Shown one piece after another: positions 1 to 5,684 of a DNA stretch of 6,808 nucleotides. Position 1 is the stretch's first letter; every line of letters begins with the position of its first letter. A program made the translations under genes and the position numbers. The stretch covers positions 1 through 6,808 of the forward strand of contig CAKUSI010000197.1 in the NCBI GenBank assembly GCA_934678955.1, read 5' to 3'. Under the pieces are notes generated by a model. The model was not told the origin of the DNA, searched no databases, and was given only the letters and a program-made list of their open reading frames with translations. Origin of the DNA: an uncultured Austwickia sp. Its GTDB lineage: Bacteria; Actinomycetota; Actinomycetes; Actinomycetales; Dermatophilaceae.

Positions 1-881
1 TCGTGACGAATGGATCTGGGCATCTGGTCTGTGACCTCGTCGATTGCACGGCGAAACTGTGGTCTGAGAACGGCCAGATCACGACTAGTCCCTGAAAGGT
101 AGTCTTTTCGCCCTTCTCTCAGGGCATCCTCCCATGATCCGACAGCAAGGGCCGTCATCGGGTGCCCCGTCGCTAATTCCGCAAGTAGCGACCCAAGGCC
201 ATAAAGATCAGCTGCCCGGAAATCTAATCCGTTTTGCCCGCCTTGGAACCAAAGGAACTCGGGTGGGGCAAAGCGACGGTCACCTCGTCCACATAGATAG
301 TCCTGCGAGAGCAGCCTTGGAGCCACGGAAAGGTCTCTAGATCGACCGAGGTCCGCAATTCGGACTTCCGTCCGACTGCCGCTGACCATGAGAAGACAGT
401 TTTCGGCCTTGATGTCCCGATGCACAACCTCCTTGAGATGCATCTGATGAATACCCTTGACCGCCCCTCGCCAAAGTGAGATTCGGTCAGCCCACGCAAG
501 CCCAGCTAGCCTCACTGGGTCTTGCGTCAATTCGTCGAGGGACCCAGACGCCAAGCTAAGGACATGGTACCTAATGGGCAGCGGCACGGCGGCCCCACCC
601 AATGACATTGGAATGTCCGCAATGCCGGAGTCGACTAGGGTAATAACCCCCTTGCACTTAGTCAGCTTTCGCAGGAGTTCGCCTTCCGCGTCGAACTCGG
701 TGCTGGCGTGAGCATCGCTAATGGGCATCAACAGCTTGACGGCTACTTGGCCCTGCGTCATCACGTGGCGGGCTTGGAAGACGAGACCGAAGCCCCCACG
801 ACCCAAGCAGCATTCGAGCCGGTACGAGCCAAGATCCTGGCCCGGCAGCACCGCGATGAGACTCTCGGCGAGCGAGGTCAC
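1..881 (-). CDS. Hanks-type serine/threonine protein kinase (partial, runs off left edge)
   Basis: Reading the minus strand from GTG at 881 gives 293 uninterrupted codons to the window edge. The product has the ordered signature of a eukaryotic-like protein kinase: glycine-rich loop LGRGGFGLVF (about residues 26-35), ATP-binding lysine in VAVK (K49), a probable alpha-C glutamate (E66 or E68), catalytic loop HRDIKAEN (154-161), metal-binding D177 in DLG instead of the usual DFG, APPE (205-208), and DLYGLG (225-230). All residues needed for phosphotransfer are present, so it should be an active Ser/Thr kinase; the substrate is unknown. No membrane segment is seen in the visible part, so it is probably cytosolic; the C-terminus is outside the window. 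The GTG start overlaps the stop of the upstream XRE gene (GTGA, 878-881) and has no clear Shine-Dalgarno site, which suggests coupled translation. G+C is about 48-58% in sampled lines, lower than the flanking genes, which points to separate acquisition. Family assignment is firm; a defence or toxin role is inference. Confidence 0.93.
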   Translation of the reverse strand, partial: MTSLAESLIAVLPGQDLGSYRLECCLGRGGFGLVFQARHVMTQGQVAVKLLMPISDAHASTEFDAEGELLRKLTKCKGVITLVDSGIADIPMSLGGAAVPLPIRYHVLSLASGSLDELTQDPVRLAGLAWADRISLWRGAVKGIHQMHLKEVVHRDIKAENCLLMVSGSRTEVRIADLGRSRDLSVAPRLLSQDYLCGRGDRRFAPPEFLWFQGGQNGLDFRAADLYGLGSLLAELATGHPMTALAVGSWEDALREGRKDYLSGTSRDLAVLRPQFRRAIDEVTDQMPRSIRH

Positions 882-1180
882 CGAGCTGCCTGCGTCCCGT
901 ACTGGGCCCGAAGGCGCTCGATCTCCGAAGGATGCTCCTGGAGGATTCGGATGATGTCTGACGGAACCTCCCCCTGCGCAAGGGTGATGGCCTCCGAGGA
1001 GACACCGTAGTACTCTGATAGGCGTTCCGAAACCTCGACGCCAAGACCCCGCCGCCCCCGCTCCAGCCGTGACAACTGGGATGGTGCGATTCCAATGTCG
1101 GCGGCCGCAGAGCGCAGCGAACGACCTTGCTGCTGTCGGAGGTCGCGCAGCAACGAGGCGGCGTTCTGCTTGGAGGGCAT
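878..1180 (-). CDS. XRE-family helix-turn-helix transcriptional regulator
   Basis: A 100-aa protein. Residues about 10-58 form an XRE/Cro-type HTH: LLRDLRQQQGRSLRSAAAD, then IAPSQLSRLERGRRG (the recognition-helix and S-x-LE-x-G pattern), then a helix ending SEYYGV. The C-terminal 30 residues (DIIRILQEHPSEIERL) look like a short dimerisation helix. The reading frame is open up to 1288, but I chose ATG 1180: the HTH begins nine residues in, and a promoter-like pair (TTGCCG-17-TATAGT) puts the transcription start on or next to this ATG, so the transcript would be leaderless; no Shine-Dalgarno site lies before it. It overlaps the downstream kinase gene by GTGA and so is co-expressed with it. An inverted repeat over its own -35 box is the likely operator, giving autorepression. 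HipB-like antitoxins and restriction-modification C proteins have this size and fold, so an antitoxin or control role is possible but not shown. Confidence 0.9.
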   Translation of the reverse strand: MPSKQNAASLLRDLRQQQGRSLRSAAADIGIAPSQLSRLERGRRGLGVEVSERLSEYYGVSSEAITLAQGEVPSDIIRILQEHPSEIERLRAQYGTQAAR

Positions 1181-1187
1181 GTCATGG

Positions 1188-1216
1188 ACTATAGGACGTG
1201 TTGCCAACATCGGCAA
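1188..1216 (-). promoter_or_regulatory. Sigma-A-type promoter of the XRE-kinase operon, leaderless start
   Basis: On the minus strand TTGCCG (1216-1211) is followed by a 17-bp spacer and TATAGT (1193-1188), close to TTGACA/TATAAT. The expected transcription start, about 7 bp further, falls at 1181-1180, exactly on the ATG of the XRE gene. This fits a leaderless mRNA, which is common in actinobacteria, and explains the lack of a ribosome-binding site. Confidence 0.6.
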
Positions 1217-1218
1217 CA
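1199..1218. promoter_or_regulatory. Inverted repeat, probable operator of the XRE regulator
   Basis: TGTTGCC (1199-1205) and GGCAACA (1212-1218) are perfect 7-bp inverted arms around the 6-bp centre AACATC. The site covers the proposed -35 hexamer and part of the spacer of the XRE-kinase promoter, where bound protein would block RNA polymerase. XRE dimers bind sites of this kind. That it is bound by the adjacent regulator is inference. Confidence 0.6.
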
Positions 1219-1335
1219 GGTGACTGTGGACGCGTATGAAACGCCGTCCCCGGTAGTCAACCAGGCCGCCATGTTGCCCCGGCCGCAAGGGCGTGGCTCA
1301 CGTGGGTAAGGCGAGAGTTGTCAGGAGGGGCCTAG
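1219..1335. other. Rest of the divergent intergenic region, nothing firm
   Basis: This stretch lies between the XRE promoter and the small ORF ahead of the methyltransferase. It must hold the promoter of the restriction-modification operon if that operon has its own, but I see no convincing -35/-10 pair on the plus strand. The only clear signal is the AGGAGG at 1322-1327, described with the small ORF. Confidence 0.3.
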
Positions 1336-1578
1336 GTGTTGCGAAAAGCGGGCAGCTTGGCTCTCACGCGCCGCTCGTCGTTGTGGGATCTGGTCCGCTC
1401 GGGTGAAATGTCCGCTCCTGGGCAGTTGACTGCGATCACGACCATGACGTGGGTCAGCGGGCTTCCGGGGGCGTCCTCCGGACCGCCCGCCAGTGCGTTG
1501 GTCATCAAAGGCCCCCCTCACGGATTGTCAGACAGGCGGTGGAGTGTGTCGTCGGTAGCGTGGACTTCGGGAGGGTGA
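1336..1578 (+). CDS. Possible small ORF upstream of the methyltransferase (80 aa, unknown)
   Basis: A GTG at 1336 follows a strong Shine-Dalgarno sequence AGGAGG (1322-1327) with 8 bases between. The frame runs 80 codons to TGA 1576-1578, one base before the GTG start of the methyltransferase at 1580, a spacing that would allow translational coupling. By hand count about 75% of third positions are G or C, which fits but does not prove coding. The sequence (MLRKAGSLALTRRSSLWDLV at the start) matches no family I know, has no clear domain, and its second half is rich in Gly, Pro and Ser. It could be a leader peptide, a small accessory protein of the restriction-modification system, or a chance open frame in GC-rich DNA. 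The ribosome site and the junction are the main arguments for it. Confidence 0.35.
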   Translation: MLRKAGSLALTRRSSLWDLVRSGEMSAPGQLTAITTMTWVSGLPGASSGPPASALVIKGPPHGLSDRRWSVSSVAWTSGG

Positions 1579-1579
1579 T

Positions 1580-3229
1580 GTGACGAGCGAGATGGCTGGC
1601 GATTCCGCTGAGTTGCGGAAGGCGCGTGGCGCGTTCTTCACCCCGCCTGAGGTGACCCGCTTCCTGTGTGAGTGGGCGATCACGTCCCCCGGGGATCGGG
1701 TGTTGGAGCCGAGTTGCGGTGATGGCGCGTTCTTGTTGGCGGCTGTCGAGCGGATGCGTGAGTTGGGTGGTCGCGTGCCGTTGCGCGCCCACGAACTGCA
1801 TGAGGCCTCGGCCACCGACGCCCGCCAGCTGCTGGCCACGACCGGGTATCCGGGTCAGGTGGTGGTCGGGGACTTCCTCGCGTCCCCGGCTGCGCAGTCG
1901 GTCGATGCGGTGGTCGGGAATCCGCCCTACATCCGGTACCAGGGGTTCACCGGTGAAGCGCGCGCCACTGGGCTGGCGGCGGCGCTGGCGCAGGGCGTCC
2001 GGCTGAGCAGGTTGGCAAGTTCGTGGGCGCCGTTCGTGGTCCATGCGGCAGGCTTCTTGTCCCCGCGGGGACGGTTGGCGTTGGTGTTGCCGGCGGAGTT
2101 GTTGGCCGCCAACTACGCGGCTGAGGTGCGTGACTTCCTGCTCAAGCGGTTCGCTCGCGTCGGCGTCGTGTTGATCGGCGCGCAAGTGTTCCCCGGCGTC
2201 CAGACCGAGGCGGTGTTGCTCCTCGCGGAGGGATCGGGTGGCACCCACGGGGTGGAGTTCGCCACGGTAGCTGACGCTGCCGAACTCGACAACGTTTCAT
2301 TCGACCTCGTGTTGGACGTCCGGGCCGGAGAGCGGTGGACGACCGCCCTGGTTTCGACGGAGGCCCAACATGAGTTGTCGCGCTTGGCGGACGCGGGTTG
2401 GCTGTCGCTGCTGTCCGCGTGGGGGCGAATCAGCTTGGGCGCCGTCACGGGCAACAATCGGTACTTCACGCTCAGTCCGGCTCAGGCGGACGAGTGGGGG
2501 TTGGCCGCTTCGGACGTGGTGCCGATCTCCCCGGCGGGCTCCTCGCACCTGCGGGCGCTGAGCATTACCCGGGCGGGCCATGCCAGCCTGGGGCAGGCGG
2601 GAGCGCGGACGTTGTTGTTCCGTCCTGAGGAGCCGTCCGCGGCTGCCCGCGCGTACATCGCGCACGGTGAGTCGTTGGGGGTGCCGGAGGCGTACAAGTG
2701 CCGGGTCCGGACGCCGTGGTGGCGGACGCCGTTGCCGGCCCCGCCGGAGGTGTTCTTCACCTACATGAACGAGGCCACCCCGCAGTTGGCGGCCAACCCG
2801 GCCGGGTTGCACTACCTGAACTCGGTCCACGGGCTCTACCTGGACCCGGCGGCGTCCGGTCTGGCCAAAGTGCTGGCGTTGGCGGCGTTGAACAGCGCGA
2901 CCGCGTTGAGCGCCGAGGTCACCGGCCGTGCCTACGGGGGCGGAATCTTGAAGATGGAGCCCCGCGAGGCAGCGAAGCTGCTGGTCCCCTCGATCGAGAC
3001 TGTCCGGGCGCACCACCGCGAGCTGTCCGACCTGTTGCCCTCCGCCCGTCGACTCCTTCGTGCCGGGCGTCTCGGCGAGGTCCGCGACCTCGTCGACGGG
3101 GTGCTCCTGACCCCGCAGGCTGCGCTGGCTCCGGCGGGTTTGGAGTCGGTCCGCCAAGCACAGTCGACCCTGCGGCAGCGGCGCCAGCAGCGGGCCAAGA
3201 GCCGCACTCCTCGACGGGAGACGATATGA
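1580..3229 (+). CDS. N6-adenine DNA methyltransferase of a restriction-modification system
   Basis: This 549-aa protein should transfer a methyl group from SAM to the N6 of adenine in a specific DNA site, protecting it from the partner nuclease. Motifs appear in gamma-class order: motif X RGAFFTPPEVTRFL (16-29), motif I SAM-binding VLEPSCGDGAFL (41-52), the acidic residue E72 (HELHE), D98 (VVGDF), and catalytic NPPY (114-117). The second half is the target-recognition region, with TGNNRYF (290-296), KCRVRTPWW (373-381), LNSVHGLYL (413-421) and GRAYGGGILKMEP (449-461). Size and motif order resemble methyltransferases of TaqI, PaeR7I/XhoI, SalI/XamI and PstI type; the recognition site cannot be read from sequence. 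The GTG start at 1580 has GGAGG (1570-1574) five bases upstream. Its TGA overlaps the ATG of the next gene (ATGA, 3226-3229), so methyltransferase is translated first and the nuclease is probably coupled to it. The basic C-terminus (QRRQQRAKSRTPRR) may contact DNA. Confidence 0.95.
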   Translation: MTSEMAGDSAELRKARGAFFTPPEVTRFLCEWAITSPGDRVLEPSCGDGAFLLAAVERMRELGGRVPLRAHELHEASATDARQLLATTGYPGQVVVGDFLASPAAQSVDAVVGNPPYIRYQGFTGEARATGLAAALAQGVRLSRLASSWAPFVVHAAGFLSPRGRLALVLPAELLAANYAAEVRDFLLKRFARVGVVLIGAQVFPGVQTEAVLLLAEGSGGTHGVEFATVADAAELDNVSFDLVLDVRAGERWTTALVSTEAQHELSRLADAGWLSLLSAWGRISLGAVTGNNRYFTLSPAQADEWGLAASDVVPISPAGSSHLRALSITRAGHASLGQAGARTLLFRPEEPSAAARAYIAHGESLGVPEAYKCRVRTPWWRTPLPAPPEVFFTYMNEATPQLAANPAGLHYLNSVHGLYLDPAASGLAKVLALAALNSATALSAEVTGRAYGGGILKMEPREAAKLLVPSIETVRAHHRELSDLLPSARRLLRAGRLGEVRDLVDGVLLTPQAALAPAGLESVRQAQSTLRQRRQQRAKSRTPRRETI

Positions 3230-4200
3230 GCAGCCTCCGCGGCAGTGCGTGGGCGTGGTTCGACCAGATCGTGGCCACCGCGCCCCTGCGCGATGCGAAC
3301 CCTTGGCAGCGCGAGGACGACGGCAGCGTCCGGTTCGAACCGGACTACGGCACCCTGAGCTTGCTTCTTGGCGTGCCGGCGCTGTTGCAGGCGACCAGCC
3401 AGTCCGGCGTCCCGGCGCTGGCGTTGGACGTGTGGGTGTCCTACGAACTGAGGCGCGCTGGCTTCGACCCGGATCGGGTCTGGCCACGCCCGGTCGCCCC
3501 GCGGGTCCTGCCCCGGGAAGTCATCGACTTCGTCGCAGCCCTGCCGGCCAAGCACCGCGCCGAGCTCACCGAGCGGATCAGCGTCCGCGGCATCGGCGGC
3601 GCCCCGTCGGCGAACATCCTCGGCAAGAACTACGTCAAGCAGGTCGACGTCGTGATGAGCTCCTGGGCGACCGGCCCGGAGTTGATGATCTCGACCAAGC
3701 GGATGGACTCCTCGTTCGGGAAGAACGCCGCCAACCGTGTCGAGGAGAGTTACGGCGACGCCAAGAACCTCCGCTCCCGCCATCCCGAAGCCGCGCTCGG
3801 GTTCCTCTACGGCCTGGGCGCCAGTGCCTTGGACAGCGAGCCCGAAACCGCGCGCTGGCTGATTGACCTGCTCGGCAAGCTGGGCCGGGAGTCCGACGCC
3901 TACGACGCCGTCGGCCTGATCATCCCGCATATCCCCACAGCCCCCGACGCGACGTCCGAGGAAGATCCTGCTGGTCCCCTCGAAGCCGGCGCCACCGAGG
4001 AGCTGGTCGCGGACCCAGCCGACGCTGACACCGCTGACGACCTGGATCTTGCCACGTTGCCTGCCGTCACCCTGCACCGCGGCCCGGTGCCGGGGGAACT
4101 CGATCCGGGCCGGTTCTTCGCCACGATGTGCAACCTCGTCCTCGACCGGACCCCAATCAACTTCCACCGCGAAGCGCGGGCACGCCGACGCGGCGCCTGA
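3226..4200 (+). CDS. Probable type II restriction endonuclease (PD-(D/E)XK-like)
   Basis: A 324-aa protein whose ATG at 3226 overlaps the methyltransferase stop codon. The frame is open back to 2698, but that part only shadows the methyltransferase. Gene position, coupling and length (type II nucleases of this kind are often about 300-330 aa) suggest the cognate restriction endonuclease. In the sequence, GKNYVKQVDVV (133-143) is followed by PELMISTKRMDSSFGKN (151-167). D141 and the S156-T-K158 strand fit a PD-(D/E)XK core with Ser in the usual Glu position, and E152 could supply an acidic residue. The phrase ISTKRMDSSFGKN looks like a conserved site. Residues 236-286 are acidic and low in complexity (many D, E, A), probably a linker, before a short C-terminal segment ending RARRRGA. 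I cannot name the family or cut site. A nuclease is the best explanation by context; the catalytic assignment is inference. Confidence 0.78.
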   Translation: MSSLRGSAWAWFDQIVATAPLRDANPWQREDDGSVRFEPDYGTLSLLLGVPALLQATSQSGVPALALDVWVSYELRRAGFDPDRVWPRPVAPRVLPREVIDFVAALPAKHRAELTERISVRGIGGAPSANILGKNYVKQVDVVMSSWATGPELMISTKRMDSSFGKNAANRVEESYGDAKNLRSRHPEAALGFLYGLGASALDSEPETARWLIDLLGKLGRESDAYDAVGLIIPHIPTAPDATSEEDPAGPLEAGATEELVADPADADTADDLDLATLPAVTLHRGPVPGELDPGRFFATMCNLVLDRTPINFHREARARRRGA

Positions 4201-4211
4201 TCCTCAGGCGC
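4193..4211. terminator. Hairpin over the nuclease stop codon, possible bidirectional terminator
   Basis: GCGCCTGA (4193-4200) and TCAGGCGC (4204-4211) form a perfect 8-bp stem with a 3-base loop; the stem includes the TGA stop of the nuclease gene. No T-run follows, as is usual in high-GC actinobacteria. It lies between the plus-strand nuclease gene and the convergent minus-strand remnant. An overlapping second stem, CGCGCCCGT (4209-4217) with ACGGGTGCG (4230-4238), one G-U pair, could form instead. Confidence 0.45.
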
Positions 4212-4222
4212 GCCCGTGCGGG

Positions 4223-4409
4223 TCAACCGACGGGTGCGCGAGTGATCACGGTGAGCGCTTCGTTGAGGTCGAGGAAGCGGGCTGGGATGCCGATGACGCC
4301 GAACCCCTCGAGGCGCTTGGCGTGCATCTTGGCAGGGACGCTGGCTGACGTCTCGTCCGTGGCCGGTGACCAACGTGGCCAGGAACATCCTCGCGCCAGT
4401 GCGCACCAT
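4223..4409 (-). pseudogene. Frameshifted small gene or gene remnant, unknown function
   Basis: On the minus strand, ATG at 4409 has GAGGGG six bases upstream and starts MVRTGARMFLATLVTGHGRD with C/G-ending codons. That frame then turns into Cys/Gln/Arg-rich sequence, while the neighbouring frame becomes protein-like from about 4345 down to TGA at 4223: VPAKMHAKRLEGFGVIGIPA, then RFLDLNEALTVITRAPVG. About 84% of third positions in this second part are G or C (hand count), with runs such as GTC ATC GGC ATC, so it looks like real coding sequence. Joining the two frames needs a shift near 4340-4347, for example one extra base in GCTGGCT, and yields a protein of about 61 aa. It may be a broken small gene, a sequencing error, or a programmed shift. 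I do not recognise the family. It is convergent with the nuclease gene and divergent from the HTH gene across the repeat cluster. Confidence 0.4.
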
Positions 4410-4442
4410 CGTGCGCCCCTCAGACGCCGGGGTGTTCCAGAA

Positions 4443-4462
4443 GCGGGGGACGAGGCCCCCGC
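4443..4462. repeat. GC-rich inverted repeat
   Basis: GCGGGGG (4443-4449) and CCCCCGC (4456-4462) form a perfect 7-bp stem around ACGAGG. It lies at the edge of the repeat-rich non-coding region, upstream of the minus-strand remnant. No T-run flanks it, so it is not a clear terminator; its role is unknown. Confidence 0.4.
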
Positions 4463-4505
4463 AATGGGCGGGGGGAGAGCGGTTGACACGCCACGTTTTC
4501 CCGGG

Positions 4506-4773
4506 ATTGTCCACGGAGTTGTTCCTCGCATTGTCCCCCGTTCTCTAATCTCGGACATTGTCCGTCCTACTGCGACGGGGATTGTCCCAAGCGTTGCCCT
4601 GAACGGCGGACATTGTGCTGACACGCGCCTTTGGCGACACTGTCCAGCGTGACTTGGGGGACATTGGGGGACATCGCACGGACATCCGCTGACTAGGGGG
4701 AACAAGCGTCGCGTCAAGATGTCCGGGCCGAATCTGTGGATAGAGCTACTGGCACACACTGATCTGGGGACAA
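4506..4773. repeat. Cluster of TTGTCC/GGACAA-type repeats (iteron- or operator-like)
   Basis: This 268-bp part of the gene-free stretch 4410-4834 repeats one short word in both orientations. ATTGTCC occurs at 4506, 4530, 4557 and 4581, and variants ATTGTGC at 4612 and ACTGTCC at 4639. The first four are 24, 27 and 24 bp apart. Reverse copies follow: GGACATT 4659, GGACATC 4669 and 4680, ATGTCC 4719, and GGGACAA 4767. CGGACATTGTCCG (4552-4564) is a perfect palindrome with one central base, GACACTGTC (4636-4644) is another, and TTGGGGGACA is tandemly repeated (4654-4663, 4664-4673). Such clusters are binding sites for a replication initiator or a regulator. Some copies approach the actinobacterial DnaA box TTGTCCACA (TTGTCCACG at 4507; TTGTCCCCA on the minus strand at 4773-4765), and TGTGGATAG at 4735 resembles the E. 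coli box in reverse. Most copies differ after TTGTCC, so a different protein is more likely. Confidence 0.75.
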
Positions 4774-4834
4774 CTCGGGGTACATCGATTTGATCCCTTT
4801 TCGTTGTGTTCATCCGCAACGGAAAGGCCAGATC

Positions 4835-5617
4835 ATGAGCGTGGAAACCGAATTGGGACTCGGCAGCAACCCGGAATCAGTCATCGCCGCAGCGTGGCCG
4901 TCCTGGAAGACCATCCAGCCCGTTTTGGGTCGTGTCGAGGATCCGCGCCGGCTGCGGGAGTGGCTGCAGGACGCCGACCCCAATGAAGCCGACGAGGTGG
5001 TGTACGGGATCGCCTGGTTGGCCTCGACCGAGGGCGGCCACGACCGGGACGCGGCGCTGGCATTGGCGTGGCTGCTGGTGCCGGGGGCCGCGTTCCTGGC
5101 CCGCCAGCTGCGAACCCTGTCGGTCGACATCGACCACATGGTCGCCGCCGAACTGTGGCTCCTGGTGTGCACGTTCCCGCTGCACCGCCGCAAGGTCGTC
5201 CGCAACCTGATGTGGGATCTACGCGTCAACGTGCTGGCCGCCTGTGAGGCGCCGGCGACCGTGCAGCGCAGGGACCCCACTTGGTATGCCACCGTCGCCT
5301 CGGTCGACAGCGACCTGATGGCCGCGATCCCCGACGAGCACGACCCGTCCGCGTTGGAGGAGCTGGCCGGCGTCCTGGACTGGGCGTGCGACCACCACGT
5401 CATCGCCGCCGCCGACCGCCAACTGGTGCTGCTGCTGCTGGAGGCCTCCCAACCCCTGCGGCTGCGCAGGACCCCCACCCACGGTCTGCTCGGCAGGAAA
5501 GCGACCGCCACCGTCGCCGCCCAGCTCGGGGTGTGCGAACGGACGATCCGCCGCCGGGCCAGCAGTACCGTCCGCGCGCTGACTGCTGCGGCCCCCGCCT
5601 ACACCCGCGTCGCCTGA
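4835..5617 (+). CDS. Hypothetical protein with C-terminal sigma-region-4-like HTH
   Basis: A 260-aa, mainly alpha-helical protein. The frame is open from 4790, but ATG 4835 is chosen because GGAAAGG (4821-4827) lies seven bases before it. Residues 223-249 (ATATVAAQLGVCERTIRRRA onward) form a helix-turn-helix of the sigma-70 region 4/LuxR type: a helix, the turn at LGV, and a basic recognition helix ERTIRRR. The preceding segment LVLLLLEASQPLRLRRTPTH is a helix followed by a basic linker. Residues 50-135 contain Ala/Leu/Trp-rich helices (GIAWLAS, ALALAWLLVPGAAF, ELWLLVCTF), which look like a helical bundle more than membrane spans. I do not recognise a named family; proteins of this build occur near the transfer genes of actinobacterial integrative elements. 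As the first gene after the repeat cluster it may bind there, which would make it the element's regulator or a replication accessory protein. That role is inference. Confidence 0.82.
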   Translation: MSVETELGLGSNPESVIAAAWPSWKTIQPVLGRVEDPRRLREWLQDADPNEADEVVYGIAWLASTEGGHDRDAALALAWLLVPGAAFLARQLRTLSVDIDHMVAAELWLLVCTFPLHRRKVVRNLMWDLRVNVLAACEAPATVQRRDPTWYATVASVDSDLMAAIPDEHDPSALEELAGVLDWACDHHVIAAADRQLVLLLLEASQPLRLRRTPTHGLLGRKATATVAAQLGVCERTIRRRASSTVRALTAAAPAYTRVA

Positions 5618-5684
5618 ACCCGTTTTCGATTCCCGCCACCGGGGTGTCCGCGAACGGCGTCCCGGCTCACTTCTGGAGGGTGAG

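Noticed and set aside
134..1010. Plus-strand frames over the kinase and XRE genes
   Set aside because: They are antisense to a complete set of kinase motifs and an HTH domain, and show no recognisable product.
2698..3225. N-terminal extension of the nuclease frame
   Set aside because: It overlaps the methyltransferase coding region and reads as low-complexity Gly/Pro/Arg; the ATG at 3226 with ATGA coupling is the better start.
2297..4167. Long minus-strand open frames opposite the methyltransferase and nuclease genes (including 1505-2248, 2297-3487, 2932-4167)
   Set aside because: They are rich in Arg, Gln and Pro, show no family motif, and lie opposite genes with clear motifs; they are GC-rich shadow frames.
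4128..4652. Plus-strand frame of 174 codons from the nuclease end into the repeat cluster
   Set aside because: It crosses the hairpin at the nuclease stop, the coding-like minus-strand remnant and the repeats, has no good ribosome site, and shows no protein-like composition.
4506..4773. Chromosomal oriC with true DnaA boxes
   Set aside because: Only a few copies come near TTGTCCACA, no dnaA or dnaN gene is present, and the neighbours are mobile-element genes.
4506..4773. CRISPR array
   Set aside because: The repeated word is only 6-7 bp, occurs in both orientations, and has no constant long repeat or uniform spacers.
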